Assembly: GCF_949628265.1 (NCBI RefSeq)
Contig: NC_088787.1
Span: forward strand, 25,534,501-25,598,500
Source of the DNA: Cloeon dipterum
Lineage: Eukaryota > Arthropoda > Insecta > Ephemeroptera > Baetidae
Direction: 5' to 3'
DNA length: 64,000 nt
Translations under genes and position numbers: made by a program
Notes under the pieces: model-generated
Told to the model about the DNA's origin: nothing
Database searches by the model: none
Seen by the model: only the letters and a program-made list of their open reading frames with translations
Part shown: positions 1 to 12,000 of the stretch, piece after piece
Layout: each line of letters starts with the position of its first letter
How positions within the stretch are numbered: position 1 is the first letter of the stretch

Positions 1-1512
1 TGGACAAAATTCAGCAAGGATTGCAAGAAAATTTAGCACAAAACAAACAGCCAGCACCAGTGGGCTCGGCGCTAACGAGTATAGGCATTTTGCGCTACAG
101 AGATGCAGGTGAACAAAAATTTTCATATTGGGGTTATACAACCAGCATGGTATGCATGCGCAGCACAAAGCCTATGTGGTTCATGTACAAGTTTTTAATT
201 TCTCTTTAATTGACAACGAGGATGAAGCCTGGTTTTAATTATATTCAACATACAAGTTTTTAGTTTGAGCAATATGTGCAAAGGGAAACCCTAAGCACCT
301 TTTTAATTAGGGCAAACTGTGAGGCCGCAGACTGAGCACTTTAATTATATGAAAATTACGAAAATTATAATAAAATAGTTTTTCAATCCTGTTCAAATAT
401 TGGGTGGAATTAATCGTAAACATTTTTTCAGCCCTGCTAGATGCTCTTTCTGAATGGATGGTGGCGCACAGTGAGCAGTGCCGGCCGCAAGACCTGGTCT
501 CTTTCCTGCTCACCCTGGCGTATACAGGTTACGAGCCCTCAAACCTTGACGCCGCACTGGAGGTGGTTTCAAAGAGACTGTCCATCATGAAGGATGCGCC
601 ATCAGCCACTTCGTGGCTGGAAACTGTGTGGGCGCTCACAGTGCTTGGCCGGTTGCAGGGAGCGCAGGCCGCCTCTGTGCTCAACGCAAACTTCCTTGAG
701 CAGCTCAGAGCGAGCTCTGCTCTTGGACCGTCAGCTTGCCTCAAGCTTCTTAATATTGACGCCTCAGCTGGACTGGAAATCAAAGACTTCAAGGGACCTA
801 GACTCGAGATGCAAATCCATAACCTTCTCACCAAACCAAAGAGAAAAGAAATTCTTGTGAGTAAACCTACATCTTGGAAGACTTAACATTTTTCCGCTTC
901 ATGTTCTTTGTCAATTTTATCTTATTGCAATTATATTATAATAATGTCTAACAGCACTAAATATTTTTAACAATTGTATCCTGTTGCTTTTTTTAATTGA
1001 AAAATTATTGATTTGCTATTTTTTAATACATAAACGGCTTTTATTTGTTGTAGGTGCGAAGTGTTTTGGACGCTCTGCAAAATTTATTCCCAAGCCCAGG
1101 CTTCTTGAACACGCAAATCGATTCTGGAATGGGTTTTCTAGTGGATGTTGAATGCCACGTGGACGCCAAAGGTAACGCTCTAGCGCTGGACAAACCTGCT
1201 CCAGCCAAAACGAAATCTTCTAGGTAACTAATTTCCTTATTAACACGTTAATCCATTACAATTTTCAATTTCGCAACCAGGATAGCAATTATGGTCTGGG
1301 AGTACGCGGATTTGTGTCGAAGAGTCAGTGAGCCGACAGGTCCAAACAAGCTGGCCGTGCGTCTTCTGCAAGCCCAGGGCGCGCGAGTGCTACAGGTTCC
1401 TCATTCAGAGTTCAGTCCAAATGAAAAACTCGTTCAAAGAGTGCAATATCTTGAAAAGAAAATTAAATCCCTGGCTAAAGAAAAGGTTGCTGTTAAGGAG
1501 AAGAAAAAATGA
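1..1512 (+). CDS. FASTK-family protein with RAP domain, FASTKD4/TBRG4-like (5' partial)
   Basis: Four exons are visible: 1-108 (gene begins upstream of the window), 432-856, 1054-1223 and 1281-1512, ending in TGA. Splice phases join cleanly (RYRDA at the first junction; codon AG/G at the last). The 3' exon carries a RAP domain: the run begins IAIMVWEYADLC and continues with a conserved LLQAQGARVLQVPHSEF core, the typical C-terminal module of FASTK proteins. The preceding helical region (ALLDALSEWM, LETVWALTVLGRLQ) fits the FAST_1/FAST_2 repeats. FASTK proteins are mitochondrial and control mRNA stability and processing; FASTKD4 stabilises a subset of mitochondrial transcripts. The assignment to FASTKD4 rather than another paralogue rests on the overall look of the GFLVDVE and RAP segments and is less certain than the family. 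The N-terminus and any mitochondrial targeting peptide lie outside the window. A canonical AATAAA lies 62 bases after the stop. Confidence 0.78.
186..262. repeat. Relic of foldback MITE with 12-bp direct-repeat flanks
   Basis: Direct repeats TACAAGTTTTTA at 186-197 and 251-262 bracket about 53 bases containing GAGGATGAAGCCTGGTTTTAA and ending TTCAACA. That segment matches the terminal arm of the foldback element at 11741-12029. It lies in the FASTKD4-like intron 1. I read it as a heavily deleted copy flanked by its target-site duplication. Confidence 0.6.
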
Positions 1513-1573
1513 CATAGGGCCAAAAGTGAGACTTCTAAATCCAAGTCTAAAGAATGATTGTAGGATTTCAATG

Positions 1574-1579
1574 AATAAA
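1574..1579 (+). terminator. Polyadenylation signal AATAAA of the FASTKD4-like gene
   Basis: AATAAA lies 62 bases downstream of the TGA at 1510-1512, in A/T-rich sequence. It faces the minus-strand AATAAA at 1674-1679, so the two transcripts end tail-to-tail within about 150 bases. Confidence 0.6.
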
Positions 1580-1654
1580 TTGTTAACCGTAACTGTTAAA
1601 TACGTAAATCTGGAGGTTTTTAATGCAGAAAAACACAGGTTAAATTCATTGTAA

Positions 1655-1807
1655 ACATAACAGTTTATTATTTGAAAAGTTAAAAATGAGATCTTACAAC
1701 ATCAGTCTTCTTCGTTACGGTTCAGTCTTGAATTCGATGGATGACCAACCACTGGAGGTGTCACTGGAAGGTCACACCTCAGGGTGGTGTTCATCATTGT
1801 TGATACC
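1655..1807 (-). other. Candidate terminal (alternative last) exon with minus-strand poly(A) signal
   Basis: On the minus strand a good acceptor (TTTTCAATTCTCAG) ends at 1808, and an AATAAA (plus-strand TTTATT at 1674-1679) follows about 130 bases downstream. Joined to the phase-1 donor at 4925 of the RGG gene it would replace the 20-residue tail by a short GYQQ ending, with a TGA at 1794-1796. A different frame through the exon stays open for about 35 codons, so it could instead be the last exon of an unseen minus-strand gene or a 3'UTR exon. No transcript evidence is available here. Confidence 0.35.
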
Positions 1808-3710
1808 CTGAGAATTGAAAATACTTGTATTAGAACATTAAAAATCGATCTTAATCCACTACATGCTTTCATTTGCGACCAAAGGTGGCACTTTCTTTAT
1901 TAATCAAAAAATCGATTTGATACATTTTCAATCGCATTTGGCTGCCTAAGTCAGCAATTGCAAAGACGCTTTTTCAAGGCAAAGAGTCTGGCCAACGGCT
2001 CGTTTCCCTGTATTCGCATGCATTCAGTATTAATTCCTTTCTCGTTTTAGTCGTCCGGTTTTGATTTGATTTCATAGCAGTCGCAGTCATTTGCGCTTTA
2101 GAGCATATATTTCACCGAACTTCTTCCTTTTGCGGCGCACGCAATTCACTTTCAGTTGCCTTTCGTGGAAAGTCAGTTCTCATAATGGTGAACAACTTTA
2201 CTTTGTCGGTTCACTTTACTGTCCATTTTCTTCGTCGTTTCTCGCAAAGACTTTTCTGGTCCAAAAACATTCATGTGTCGGCGTGAGTTTGCCTATTGCG
2301 CCAAGACTCTTTGCATCTATATTTTTTGCTATGCTATTGCGTTATTCAACATTGTTTCTCATAAATTTATATTCATCCTCCGCGGGATTCGATCACCGCT
2401 CATTTTTTCATGTGTGTTTGCTATTTATTGGTGCTTGCATACTTACACAAGTGATGAAATTCTGCCACATTTGATTTGTGGCCCATTCCTTTCGCAATTT
2501 TTCGCAATTTAGTTGCGCTTGCAACTGGGTGTCGCTCCACACGTGATATACGTGGGAATAGGGCGAGTTGTCCTTTGCTTTGCATTGGAAAGATTATTCA
2601 TTTCAACAACAACAATATATACCAAAATTCCACAGGGAAAATTAATTATTGGAAAAGTACTCCACCAAAATGATTTCAAAGTTAATAAAAAATCCTTGCG
2701 ACAGAAGCGAATGGAGAATTTCCTTTGTTTCTGCTGCAGAAAACTTTGCAGGCTGTCCAAGTGGATGGAATGACTAGCGAGATAAAGTGCTACATCAAGG
2801 AAAATTTGACTAATGTGATCCAAAACTACTGGCGACTTCGCTAAGAATCGTGTTAATCTGCATTTTTAACTTCTATGGTTTAATGTGATTATTTTTATTC
2901 CTCAATCACCTTATCTATGTAGCCATTAAATTGAAGTCGCCAGCGAAAATATTTAGTCCTATATAAAGAGGAATTTACTATGCATGAGATTTTTGTTTTC
3001 CAGAACTTAGTAAATTTAATGGTTTTTACCTGATAACTGATACCTGATTGTAAAGTTGACGCAATTTGTGTCAGCTCGCCGCATATTGTTTTCTTCGATT
3101 TTTCAAACGATTGTGGCTCAAGGAGTGTGGTTCATTTTTTTATCACGAATTCATGTTTATTTTATAAACAGTTTAATTATCTTATTTAAATGCCAAATAA
3201 TTTTTTGCACCTTCCACGACTGTGCAAAAAGCTGTTCCCTCCCATAAAAATAAAGGAAAGGGATCAACAAAAATCAAATTACAAAAAGATGTAGGAATTT
3301 TTGTCAGTTTAATAACTGTACACTTGAAATCATGGATAACTTTTTTTCGTTAGACGTAGTTAGCAAGAGTTAGGTGTTTCTGCTTTAAAGACAAGACTCT
3401 GACGGTTTATTTTTTTCTGATCTAAAGATGCAACACGAGATGCAATTTTTTATTTCACTTTGCTTTGACTACACACGATCATAATAATTTTCAACCAACT
3501 CAACATTGCGAAGAGTGGAATTAAAAATAAAGCTAAGATTATTATTACACATAAGCTTGTTCCTTAAGAATAGAGAGATGGATTTACTACTAAAATGTCG
3601 CGTTCTCGCGGTTGTGATATATCATCATCAGGTTTTTAAATTAAAATAAAAAGATGGTTTTAGTGACTTGTGCACTAAATCGAGACTTAAGGTCGAGTTC
3701 AGAGTCTCTC
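1808..3710. other. Non-coding stretch, 3' flank or last intron of the RGG gene
   Basis: About 1.9 kb of A/T-rich sequence without a convincing exon on either strand. Short open frames around 2091-2770 lack splice context or recognisable domains. It is most simply the 3'UTR or terminal intron of the minus-strand RGG gene. Confidence 0.4.
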
Positions 3711-6700
3711 TCAATATCTGCGATCCATGTCATAGTCGCGGCCTTGGCTGTAACCACCTCCTGCGCTCCCTCCTGCCACACAAACAGAATTTTCTTCGTC
3801 ACCCGATCCCAAAATGCAAGAACAAACAGTCACCATTCCCTTGACCCTCTCTGGATCTATATGCCTTTTTCAATCGCTCTCACCACTTTCAGTAAATAGC
3901 TAAATTTGATGCTAGCTTTTGAGCTCAGGACCAATTTTGCTGTTAAAAATAATTCAAATTTTGAAAATATTTTGTCTTCAATTTTGATTTAGAAATGCGA
4001 ATTTTTTTTCAAATCTTGAAGCCCCAATTGGCAGAAAAAACTTAAAGAGAAACATTAGGATCTAGTCCCCAGTGTTTAAACCTAATCAGAGGTGATATTG
4101 GGGCACTAAGTGATTGTATGCCTTAGATGCCCTCAGGTAATTGGTTTCATTTGGTTCGTTGCTTTTCTCCGCTTTTTCTCACTCAAAATTCGGCGGAATC
4201 ATCCGAATTCTTCTAGTCCTCTCGTTTGAAAATCGTGAATTGCTGTTACGTGAGTATTTCGTTAATTTGTACTTCTTGCATATGATTTGATAATATAGAT
4301 GTCAAATTGTCTCACGATTCACGGTTTTGATAATTGAACAAGAAGCTAGAAATCTGTGTTACACTAAATATACATTTTATGATATTCAAGACAAGTCTTC
4401 TTGCCTACTCGGAGCTAAATGATTTGTAATAAGTTTAAAACCTATCTAAACTTCTTCCATGCGTAAACTTTCGTAGTTTTGAATCCACTTGTTTCGCAAA
4501 ATTAAAATCTCCTATTTACCCTTCACGATTCAAGTGATATAAACACCAAATTACTGATAGATCTTGCTTGTCTCAAATATCAAGCTGCTTTCTAGATCAT
4601 CTTGTCCAACTGCACGTTGCCCTCAGCAAAGTGAGTATGTATTACGATCGGTTGATAATGGGGCATGAACGTGAATAAAATAGAAATTTGAATTAGCTTG
4701 CTTATGTTTATCTTTTTTCTGCCATTGCACATGTTTAAAATTTATTTTGAATTCATTCAATGACGTATAAGTAGAACACAAAATTTATGCAGTAAAACAT
4801 GTTTCAACTCCAGACATTATTTTTCAAGCTAATTAGTGGCGGGGCATATAGATCCAAGGCGTTTCTCCCAATTTGTGACTAAATGGAAAAATGCAGCTGA
4901 TCCAAAATTCGGCCTAGTACTTACCATAAGCGGGGGCTGGTGCGTTGTAATTTCGCCCGTTGTAGGCACCGGCCGACTGAGCGTAGCCTCCAGAGGAAGC
5001 GCCACCGTAGCCGGAACCGCTGTTGTACGGGTCAGAGCCCCACCGTTGGTCTGTTTGCTGGGCTGTAACATTTTTAGGTGTTCAAAGAAAATGTAGGTGT
5101 AATATTATCCGCTGTCCAAAAGTAAAATATTATATTTTTTATACTAAGTCCAGGAAAATTTTGTAGCCTTAACCCAGCTGTGCTTCCTGTAGGAATATTT
5201 ATTTTAAACTACTTGAATCATTAAATTCGCCAGCAATAGCAAAGAGCCATAAAATATTAATGAAAAATAAAATATCACATTGCTACAGCTCACCTGGCAT
5301 TTGATAAGAAGAATAAGGGTCAGCAGCTCCGTATGCAGGAGCGCTCTGGGCTGGTGCCATATAATCAGCCTGGGGCATTTCATTCTGTGAATAGCTGTAG
5401 TCAACCGTGTTGCCATTACTGTAGCTTCCACCAGATTGGCTCTGGTAGTTGTCGTAGCCGCCCTGCTGACCCTGTCTGTAATACCTGAGAACAGAAAACA
5501 ATCATATTGATTCTAGGAACCAGGGCAAGTTCTAGAACGTTAACTCAAGAGGACAAATAAAAAGTTATACATGAGGTTTGTGCCCATTTAAGGAATATTC
5601 TAAGACATCATGAACATCATGGAACTTTTTTAAATCATTACAATGGTACTTTGAGAAATATTTTTTAACTTTCACTGTTTGACTGCCCCAGTTAGTTGAA
5701 CCACCTAAATATCTTAATATTTTCACGAGCGACACAAAATTAAGATATAAATGTTATATATACTAAAATTGAATACAAATTATTGAAACAATATAACTAA
5801 AAAATTCTCAATGACAAATTGGTAAAGCTAAATTTAGTGGTCGCCTTTTTCCAAAATTTCTCAATTTAGCAGCTTAGAGACCAAAGTGCTGGTTTCATAC
5901 CCTGACTGGTAGGGATCCTGCTGTTGGTCTTCAAATCTGCCCCTCTTGGGTGCAGATCCAGGCTGAGACATGCCCATTGGGGGCCTCTTCAGCCCCTCAC
6001 CCTGTTGTTGATATCCTCCTCGATAGTCGTTCTGCTGCTGCCTGTACGGCGCTTGGTCTCCTGACGAAGAGTTGCGCTGCTGGAATCCCATTCCGGATCC
6101 TCTGCCTCGTGGAGCTCCACGATCTCCACCACGACCACGGTCAAATCCACCGCGACCTCTTGGCTGGAACAACAGGAAAAATTTAAAAAACACTCATCTT
6201 TTTTGTTGCTGGAAGAACCCTAATTCACAGGCTTTAACTTTTGAAGATTTTGAGAGTTTAAAGGTTTAACAACTATTAAATAATTAGTGGTTGCGACATC
6301 TTGAATCACTATTCAAATGGATTTATGTATTTTTGGACAGTTGTTATAAAATTATATCACCTTATCAGGCATTATCTCAATGAACATTGTCTTATCATAA
6401 TAGCATTAAATTTATTGTTAGAGAAGCCACATGAGCGGGTTTCTGTTTCTCAAAGGATACATTAGAGGCAAGTTTCTAAAATATTATCATTCATTAACTT
6501 GGCATTTATCCGTTGCACCTTCTGAACACAGGAGACAGCTCGGCCACATGGTTTTTCAGTAAAAAAACGTTGCACCACTTTAAAAACACATTGGTTTGTC
6601 TTGTAAATTTGCCATATCACAATAATTATACCAGTTCATGTATCGGTTAATACCAAAACAAGTCTGTATGCTTTCAAGAACCGTCAACATGCTGAAAATT

Positions 6701-8040
6701 GCAATCTATGTCTTCAAGAGAATGAGTTTTTCAATGGAATAATAGTTTAAAATCTATGTCAATACATCCAGCTTGCCTTTGCAGTTATCATTTAGATATA
6801 TCCGGATATATCTCTAACTAGAACTGGTCATTGATTCTAACATGCCAAAATATGGATTTAAAGATGTTGTTGGCGCTTTGTGGACCAGCAATTGGATGGT
6901 TAATTCAAGGTGCACAAGCGAAAATGTTACTCTCGACCTCAAATGATTTTTTAATTTTCAATCAACTCATTGAGGTGTTATCAATTAATTATACAACTCT
7001 TTTTATATTTAGGTTAATTTCAGCGATTTTTCGTTAGAGATTTTTATGCTTTTTATAAGTCGCTGCATTAGATGTCGTTTTTAAACTTAACGCAATTAGT
7101 TGATCACCAAGTTTTACCATGAATTTCAGCTTTATCTCATCTTGCTGACAGGTAGGTTTCTGCATTATGAATTTTAAATGTAAGTCATGCAATGATAAGA
7201 AATAAAAAACCAACCTGGTATCCACCCATTCCACCTCTGGGAGGCGCTGACCGCGAGTCGAAGCCACCGCCAGGAGCTCCTCGACCCCTGGGCACAAAGT
7301 CGCCTCGGCCTCTCATCTCACCGCCACGGCCACCTCTGGGGATGAAGGCGCCCTCTGGTCTGCCTCGGGGGATGAAGCCATCGATACGGCCTCTCATGCC
7401 GCCACCACGGCCTCCACGGTCCATGCCTCGCATTCCGCGACCTGGCCCTCCTCGCCCCCTCATGCCTCCTCCCATCATGCCGCGCGGCGGGTAGCTGCCT
7501 CGCGTGGGTATCCCTCTAGGGGCTCCCATTCCTCCACGTCCTCCGGTCGTGGGGATAGCTTCACCCTGCTGGGGGCTCGTCTGCTGCGGCTCCGCGGGCG
7601 CTCCCTCTGGCCTGGGAGCACCTCCGCCTCTGTTTGGAGGTCCACCGCGACCTCGCATACCACCACCACGCATCCCTCTGTTGAATTGAAAAGACATACT
7701 ATGTCTATTGTGTAATAATATCAGTTAAGTGTTCATACACATAATGCCGTGAAATTAATTGCATGTGAGTACTATGTTCATTTCTACAAATTGGCAAGTC
7801 TTTGAAGCTTTTGAACTATATATTTATAAAAAGTTTTGCATTTTCTTACAAACTGAAAATTTTGTCCGTACATATCTATTATACACTTCAAAACTTTAAG
7901 CAAATATTGCAGAAATTTAAATCAGTTTCAATTTTAATTTACCTCATAGCTCCTCTGTCACCCATTCCTCGACCCCTTCCAGGGCCCCCACGACCGATCA
8001 TGCCTCTTCCACGCCCAATTGGTCCACCTCGTTCGCCCAT
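3711..8040 (-). CDS. RGG-box / YGQ-rich low-complexity protein, probable RNA-binding, 404 aa
   Basis: Six minus-strand exons join in phase: 8040-7943, 7677-7215, 6163-5901, 5484-5294, 5062-4925 and 3772-3711 (TGA at 3711-3713), 1215 nt in total. The protein starts MGERGGPIGRGRG. The first ~275 residues are almost entirely RGG, RGRG and GMRG repeats with one acidic/Q stretch (APAEPQQTSPQQGEA). The second part becomes Y/Q/S/G-rich (GYDNYQSQSGGSYSN, YGGASSGGYAQSAGAYNG) and ends YSQGRDYDMDRRY. A KRGRFEDQQQ segment near the switch could be a short nuclear-localisation signal. No RRM, KH or zinc finger is visible, so I do not assign a name. Composition resembles FET or hnRNP tails, which bind RNA and drive condensate formation; function is inferred from that alone. 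The ATG lies one base inside an exon whose acceptor is at 8042-8043, so a 5'UTR exon should lie upstream towards 8.3 kb. Confidence 0.75.
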
Positions 8041-8041
8041 C

Positions 8042-8809
8042 CTGTAATATTCGGTAAAAGAAGATAAAAAATAGCGATATTTTGCAATTTTAACACACAA
8101 GTTTAAAATGCGGCTCTGTTCTGAATGTTATGTAGTACATACAAGCCGAAGCATCTATTCTATTTTATTCAATAGAATATTTTCATTTAGCACATAGTCA
8201 CATATATCATCGTTTAAATAAAGTTGCCTACCTTTAAAGTAGATTATGCCTTAAACCGTATTGATAAAGTTAAAATCACTACACACGAGAGCGGTGTTTT
8301 TGTTTTAAAAATGGTGGCCAACAGATAGGGGGCAAGGTGAGGGAGTGACGCTGCCGGTTTCGGAAATACTACGCTAGTGGTTGTGGCTACTAAGCTGCTA
8401 CTAAGTTCCCATCTGTTTCAAAATTAAATGAACATAAATTTGGCTACTTGGTTCTTTAAACAGCACAATAAATTTTAATGAATTTTTTACTGTGAATGTA
8501 ATTAATTATAGAGTGAATGATTCTAAATTTTTTGTAAAACGACGACATCAGCATGATTTTCCCGCTGTTGCCTTTCAAAAATTAAATCAGGATGTACAGA
8601 AGTATTTCCAGATTGGACAATACTTCTTCTGCTATGTGCTTACTGATAAATTTTGACTCAAAAATCAATTATAATTTTTATGATCTGAGATCTTATAACT
8701 CAGAGCTAGTTTATTTAAATTATATACAGGAATAATAATTTTCATAATGTCCATTTTGAAGCCTCTTTGTTGATCCAGAGCACCTACCTGTCACTTGTCA
8801 GTGAATCGA
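8042..8809. promoter_or_regulatory. Shared upstream region of the RGG gene (-) and polo (+)
   Basis: Head-to-head spacer of about 1 kb in all (to 9056). The block around 8290-8400 is more G/C-rich than its surroundings and could hold the 5'UTR exon and promoter of the minus-strand RGG gene. No coding exon is visible. Confidence 0.4.
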
Positions 8810-8936
8810 CCAATGGCAAGCAACCTGCTAGACATTCAAGCTCGTTTTTCATTGGCCTTCAGTATAGCCGGTATCACTGTTGATTGGCCAGCTTCACTGT
8901 GGTCTCCAAGCAACGCCTGTAACGGACAAATTTAAA
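8810..8936 (+). promoter_or_regulatory. Candidate G2/M promoter of polo: three CCAAT boxes, MYB site, CHR-like element
   Basis: CCAAT at 8810-8814 and inverted ATTGG at 8851-8855 and 8883-8887 are spaced 41 and 32 bases. TAACGG at 8920-8925 is followed five bases later by TTTAAA at 8931-8936. Paired NF-Y CCAAT boxes about 31-33 bases apart with a nearby CHR, and MYB-MuvB sites, are characteristic of G2/M-expressed genes such as polo. The functional reading is inference. Confidence 0.45.
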
Positions 8937-9056
8937 AACATAGTTTAGCTGCTCGTTGCTCGTTCATCTACCGCCGTTTGTTGCATGCAATACTGTATTC
9001 TCGTGCGTCGATGGATAATAATTTTTTGAACACTTTGAGAAGGAATTAGCGCAAAT

Positions 9057-12000
9057 ATGACTTCCAAGCAGCCTGAGGTGTGCGATGTTCCAGATATCAT
9101 CGTCGATCCCAGCACAACACCCAACGTGACTTACAAAAGGGGCCGTTTTTTCGGCAAAGTAAGTTTCGACCGTTATATTTTTCTTCATCGCGTGCAAATT
9201 GTGGAATTCTGACATAAGAATTTCATAGATGCCTTCCCTAACCTCGAGATTCCTTGTTTTAGGGTGGATTCGCCAAATGCTATGAAATAACAGACATTCG
9301 CACCAATGAAGTTTACGCGGGCAAGGTTATCCCCAAGAAATTGCTGCTCAAGCACAATGCTCGCGAGAAAGTTGTCCAGGAAATCAACATCCACAAGAGT
9401 CTCAAGCACCCAAATGTCGTGGGCTTCAGTGGTTTCTTCGAAAACAGCGGCAACGTCTACATTATTCTGGAGCTCTGCAAAAGACGAGTAATATTATGCT
9501 CACACTAATTAATTCATGCTAGATACATACATACATATATATTATGTAGCGTTACAACAACGTGGTCCTGCTTTTTGTTGGAAGCCAACAATTGTCGGCG
9601 GTTTGAATTATTGTAATTTTGCATTCTTGTTTAACAGCAGAAAGATGATTTTAAAATAAGAATCTCCCAAACATATTTGTTAGGAGTCATTGTAGATACC
9701 TTCTTCCTAAGACAGGATACTCACAACTAATGCAATTATTATTTCGTTACAGGCACTAAAAAGTGCTTAAATTTACTAATCTATACAGGTAACACGTCAA
9801 TAAAAGTACACACATTATACTACTTAAAATTTATTCCGATCTATGTAATCAATTCTCTGAGATACCAGAAGAATATTTTTATGCGTTTAGATAAAATCAA
9901 ATTCAAATTTATTAAATTGCTATTCTTGAATGTATCATATCTATCTTGATGACCTTTTGTTATTGAAATAAGTTTAATGTAGAGCAAGTTGCATTCATTA
10001 AAATCCCCAAGAACACGTGTTATATTATATACAATTTCAACTGTTACAGCCACTAATACAGCTTTTCTTATTTCAAGGATGTTCACTCAGTCAATTTTTT
10101 TCCTTCCAGTCCATGATGGAGCTACAGCGGAGACGCAAGAAGCTGACTGAGCCTGAGGCCAGATTTTACTTGCACCAGGTGCTGCTTGGCGTGCACTATC
10201 TTCACGAGCGCAACATCATACACAGAGACTTGAAACTAGGAAACCTGTTTCTCAATGACAATCTGCAGGTCAAGCTTGGAGATTTTGGACTTGCTACCGT
10301 TGTTGAGTTCAAAGGAGAAAGAAAGAAGTTAGCACATGTAGTATGATTACAAGTTCTTATTCAAACCCTTTGTTTTTGCTTCAGGACGTTGTGCGGCACT
10401 CCCAATTACATTGCTCCTGAGGTGTTGAACAAAGTGGGCCATAGCTTTGAGGTTGATGTCTGGTCAATTGGCTGCATCCTGTACACTCTGCTGGTCGGCC
10501 GGCCTCCTTTTGAGACCACATCTCTCAAGGAGACATACCAGCGCATCAGAAACTGCGAATACAGTCTGAGCAAGGCAGCTCTCTCGCCAGAGGCAGTCAA
10601 CCTGATCCGCCGCATGCTGCAGTCAGAGCCAAAGGCCAGGCCCACAGTTAAACAGCTGCTCGACGACCCATTCTTTACCTCTGGTAATTGTTTCTATTTA
10701 TGCATTTATTGTAATATTCCAGGGTGCGACATATTCCTGAATTATTGTGAGAAGTGCACTAGCTTGAAAGTTCTGGGGAATTTTTTGCCGGTTATGTGCT
10801 GATTTCTTTTATCCCAACTTTCAGTTCTCTTGACATTGCAAAAGTCTCACCAAAAAAATTAAGAGCAACTCTATTAAATTAGCTTATTTAAAATTTGACA
10901 AAAAGTGCGCAGCTCAGCAGGCAACAATACTTAATAATCCTTTCTAGGGTTGCAATACAATGGGGAAACATATTACAACCCAGCTGAATGATGCATCTTA
11001 CACTGATCCCTGCTTGTGGTCGGTTTGAACTAGTTTGATTAAGGGTAAAGCCACTCTTATGCAACCATTTTGTCACTTGTACTTGTGCATGCTCTGCGAC
11101 ATCAAATGTTTTCCCCTGACATTGAAAGGTAGTTAATAGGGGATAAAAAAATCAAACAAATCTTGTTAGATCTTGATAATTCAAAATTTATATAATCGGC
11201 AGCTGCTGCTCAAAATAACCACTGCATTTTTCCATGATTGTGTATTTTGATACCTTGATAATGTTAATTGGTATGGAAATTATTTGTTACAACATCTGTT
11301 TTATCTTTTCAGGCTACATGCCAAAGGAGCTGCCAACCACCTGCCTCTCTGTGGAGCCTCGCTTTGACCCAGCCATTCTTGCCAAGCACAACCAGAGTGC
11401 TGTGTCTATAAAGCACCCCGCCAGCTACGCTCCAGCGGTTGGAACTGCGAGCAGACGGCCACTCACCCAGGTCAACCAAATCGACCATCGCGGTGACCAC
11501 ATCGAGGCCCAATCGCAGCCAGTTGGTCCCACTGTGATGGAGAACAGCTTCAAGCACATGCTCATGATCAAAGACCAGCTCACCAACTTGCTGGACAAAC
11601 CCAATTTGGTGAAGCCCAACAATTCATTCCTTGGTATGAATTAATTTTTCAGATTTGAAATGACTGAAATTAGTATGGACTACATTCACTTTACACTTTG
11701 TTTAAAGACAAAATAGGAACAAATCAAAGTATTTCACATATAAATTTTGAAGTAGGCGGCCACTTGAGGTTGTTTTCATGTTGAGAAAAAATTAAACCAG
11801 GCTTCATCCTCGTTATTTCAATTTCGTCATTTAAATACTCTACCAGTTTGGACGTCATCAAGTACGTCCTATTCAAGAGGCAGCTGAGGCTTGCTTTTTA
11901 TTTGGTTTTTTGAGTAAGTCTCAACTGCCTCATGAATAGGACGTACTTGATGACGTCAAAGCTGTTCGAGAATTTAAACGATGAAATTGAAATAACGAGT

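Noticed and set aside
2091-2823. Overlapping 65-127-codon frames on both strands
   Set aside because: No splice context, domain or codon bias; A/T-rich sequence with chance open frames.
3654-3899. 81-codon plus-strand open frame
   Set aside because: It is the antisense shadow of the last RGG-gene exon (3772-3711) and its intron; the minus-strand reading has matching splice phase and a sensible C-terminus.
7192-7689. Proline-rich plus-strand open frames
   Set aside because: They are the complement of Gly/Arg codons of the RGG exon; Pro/Arg richness is a by-product.
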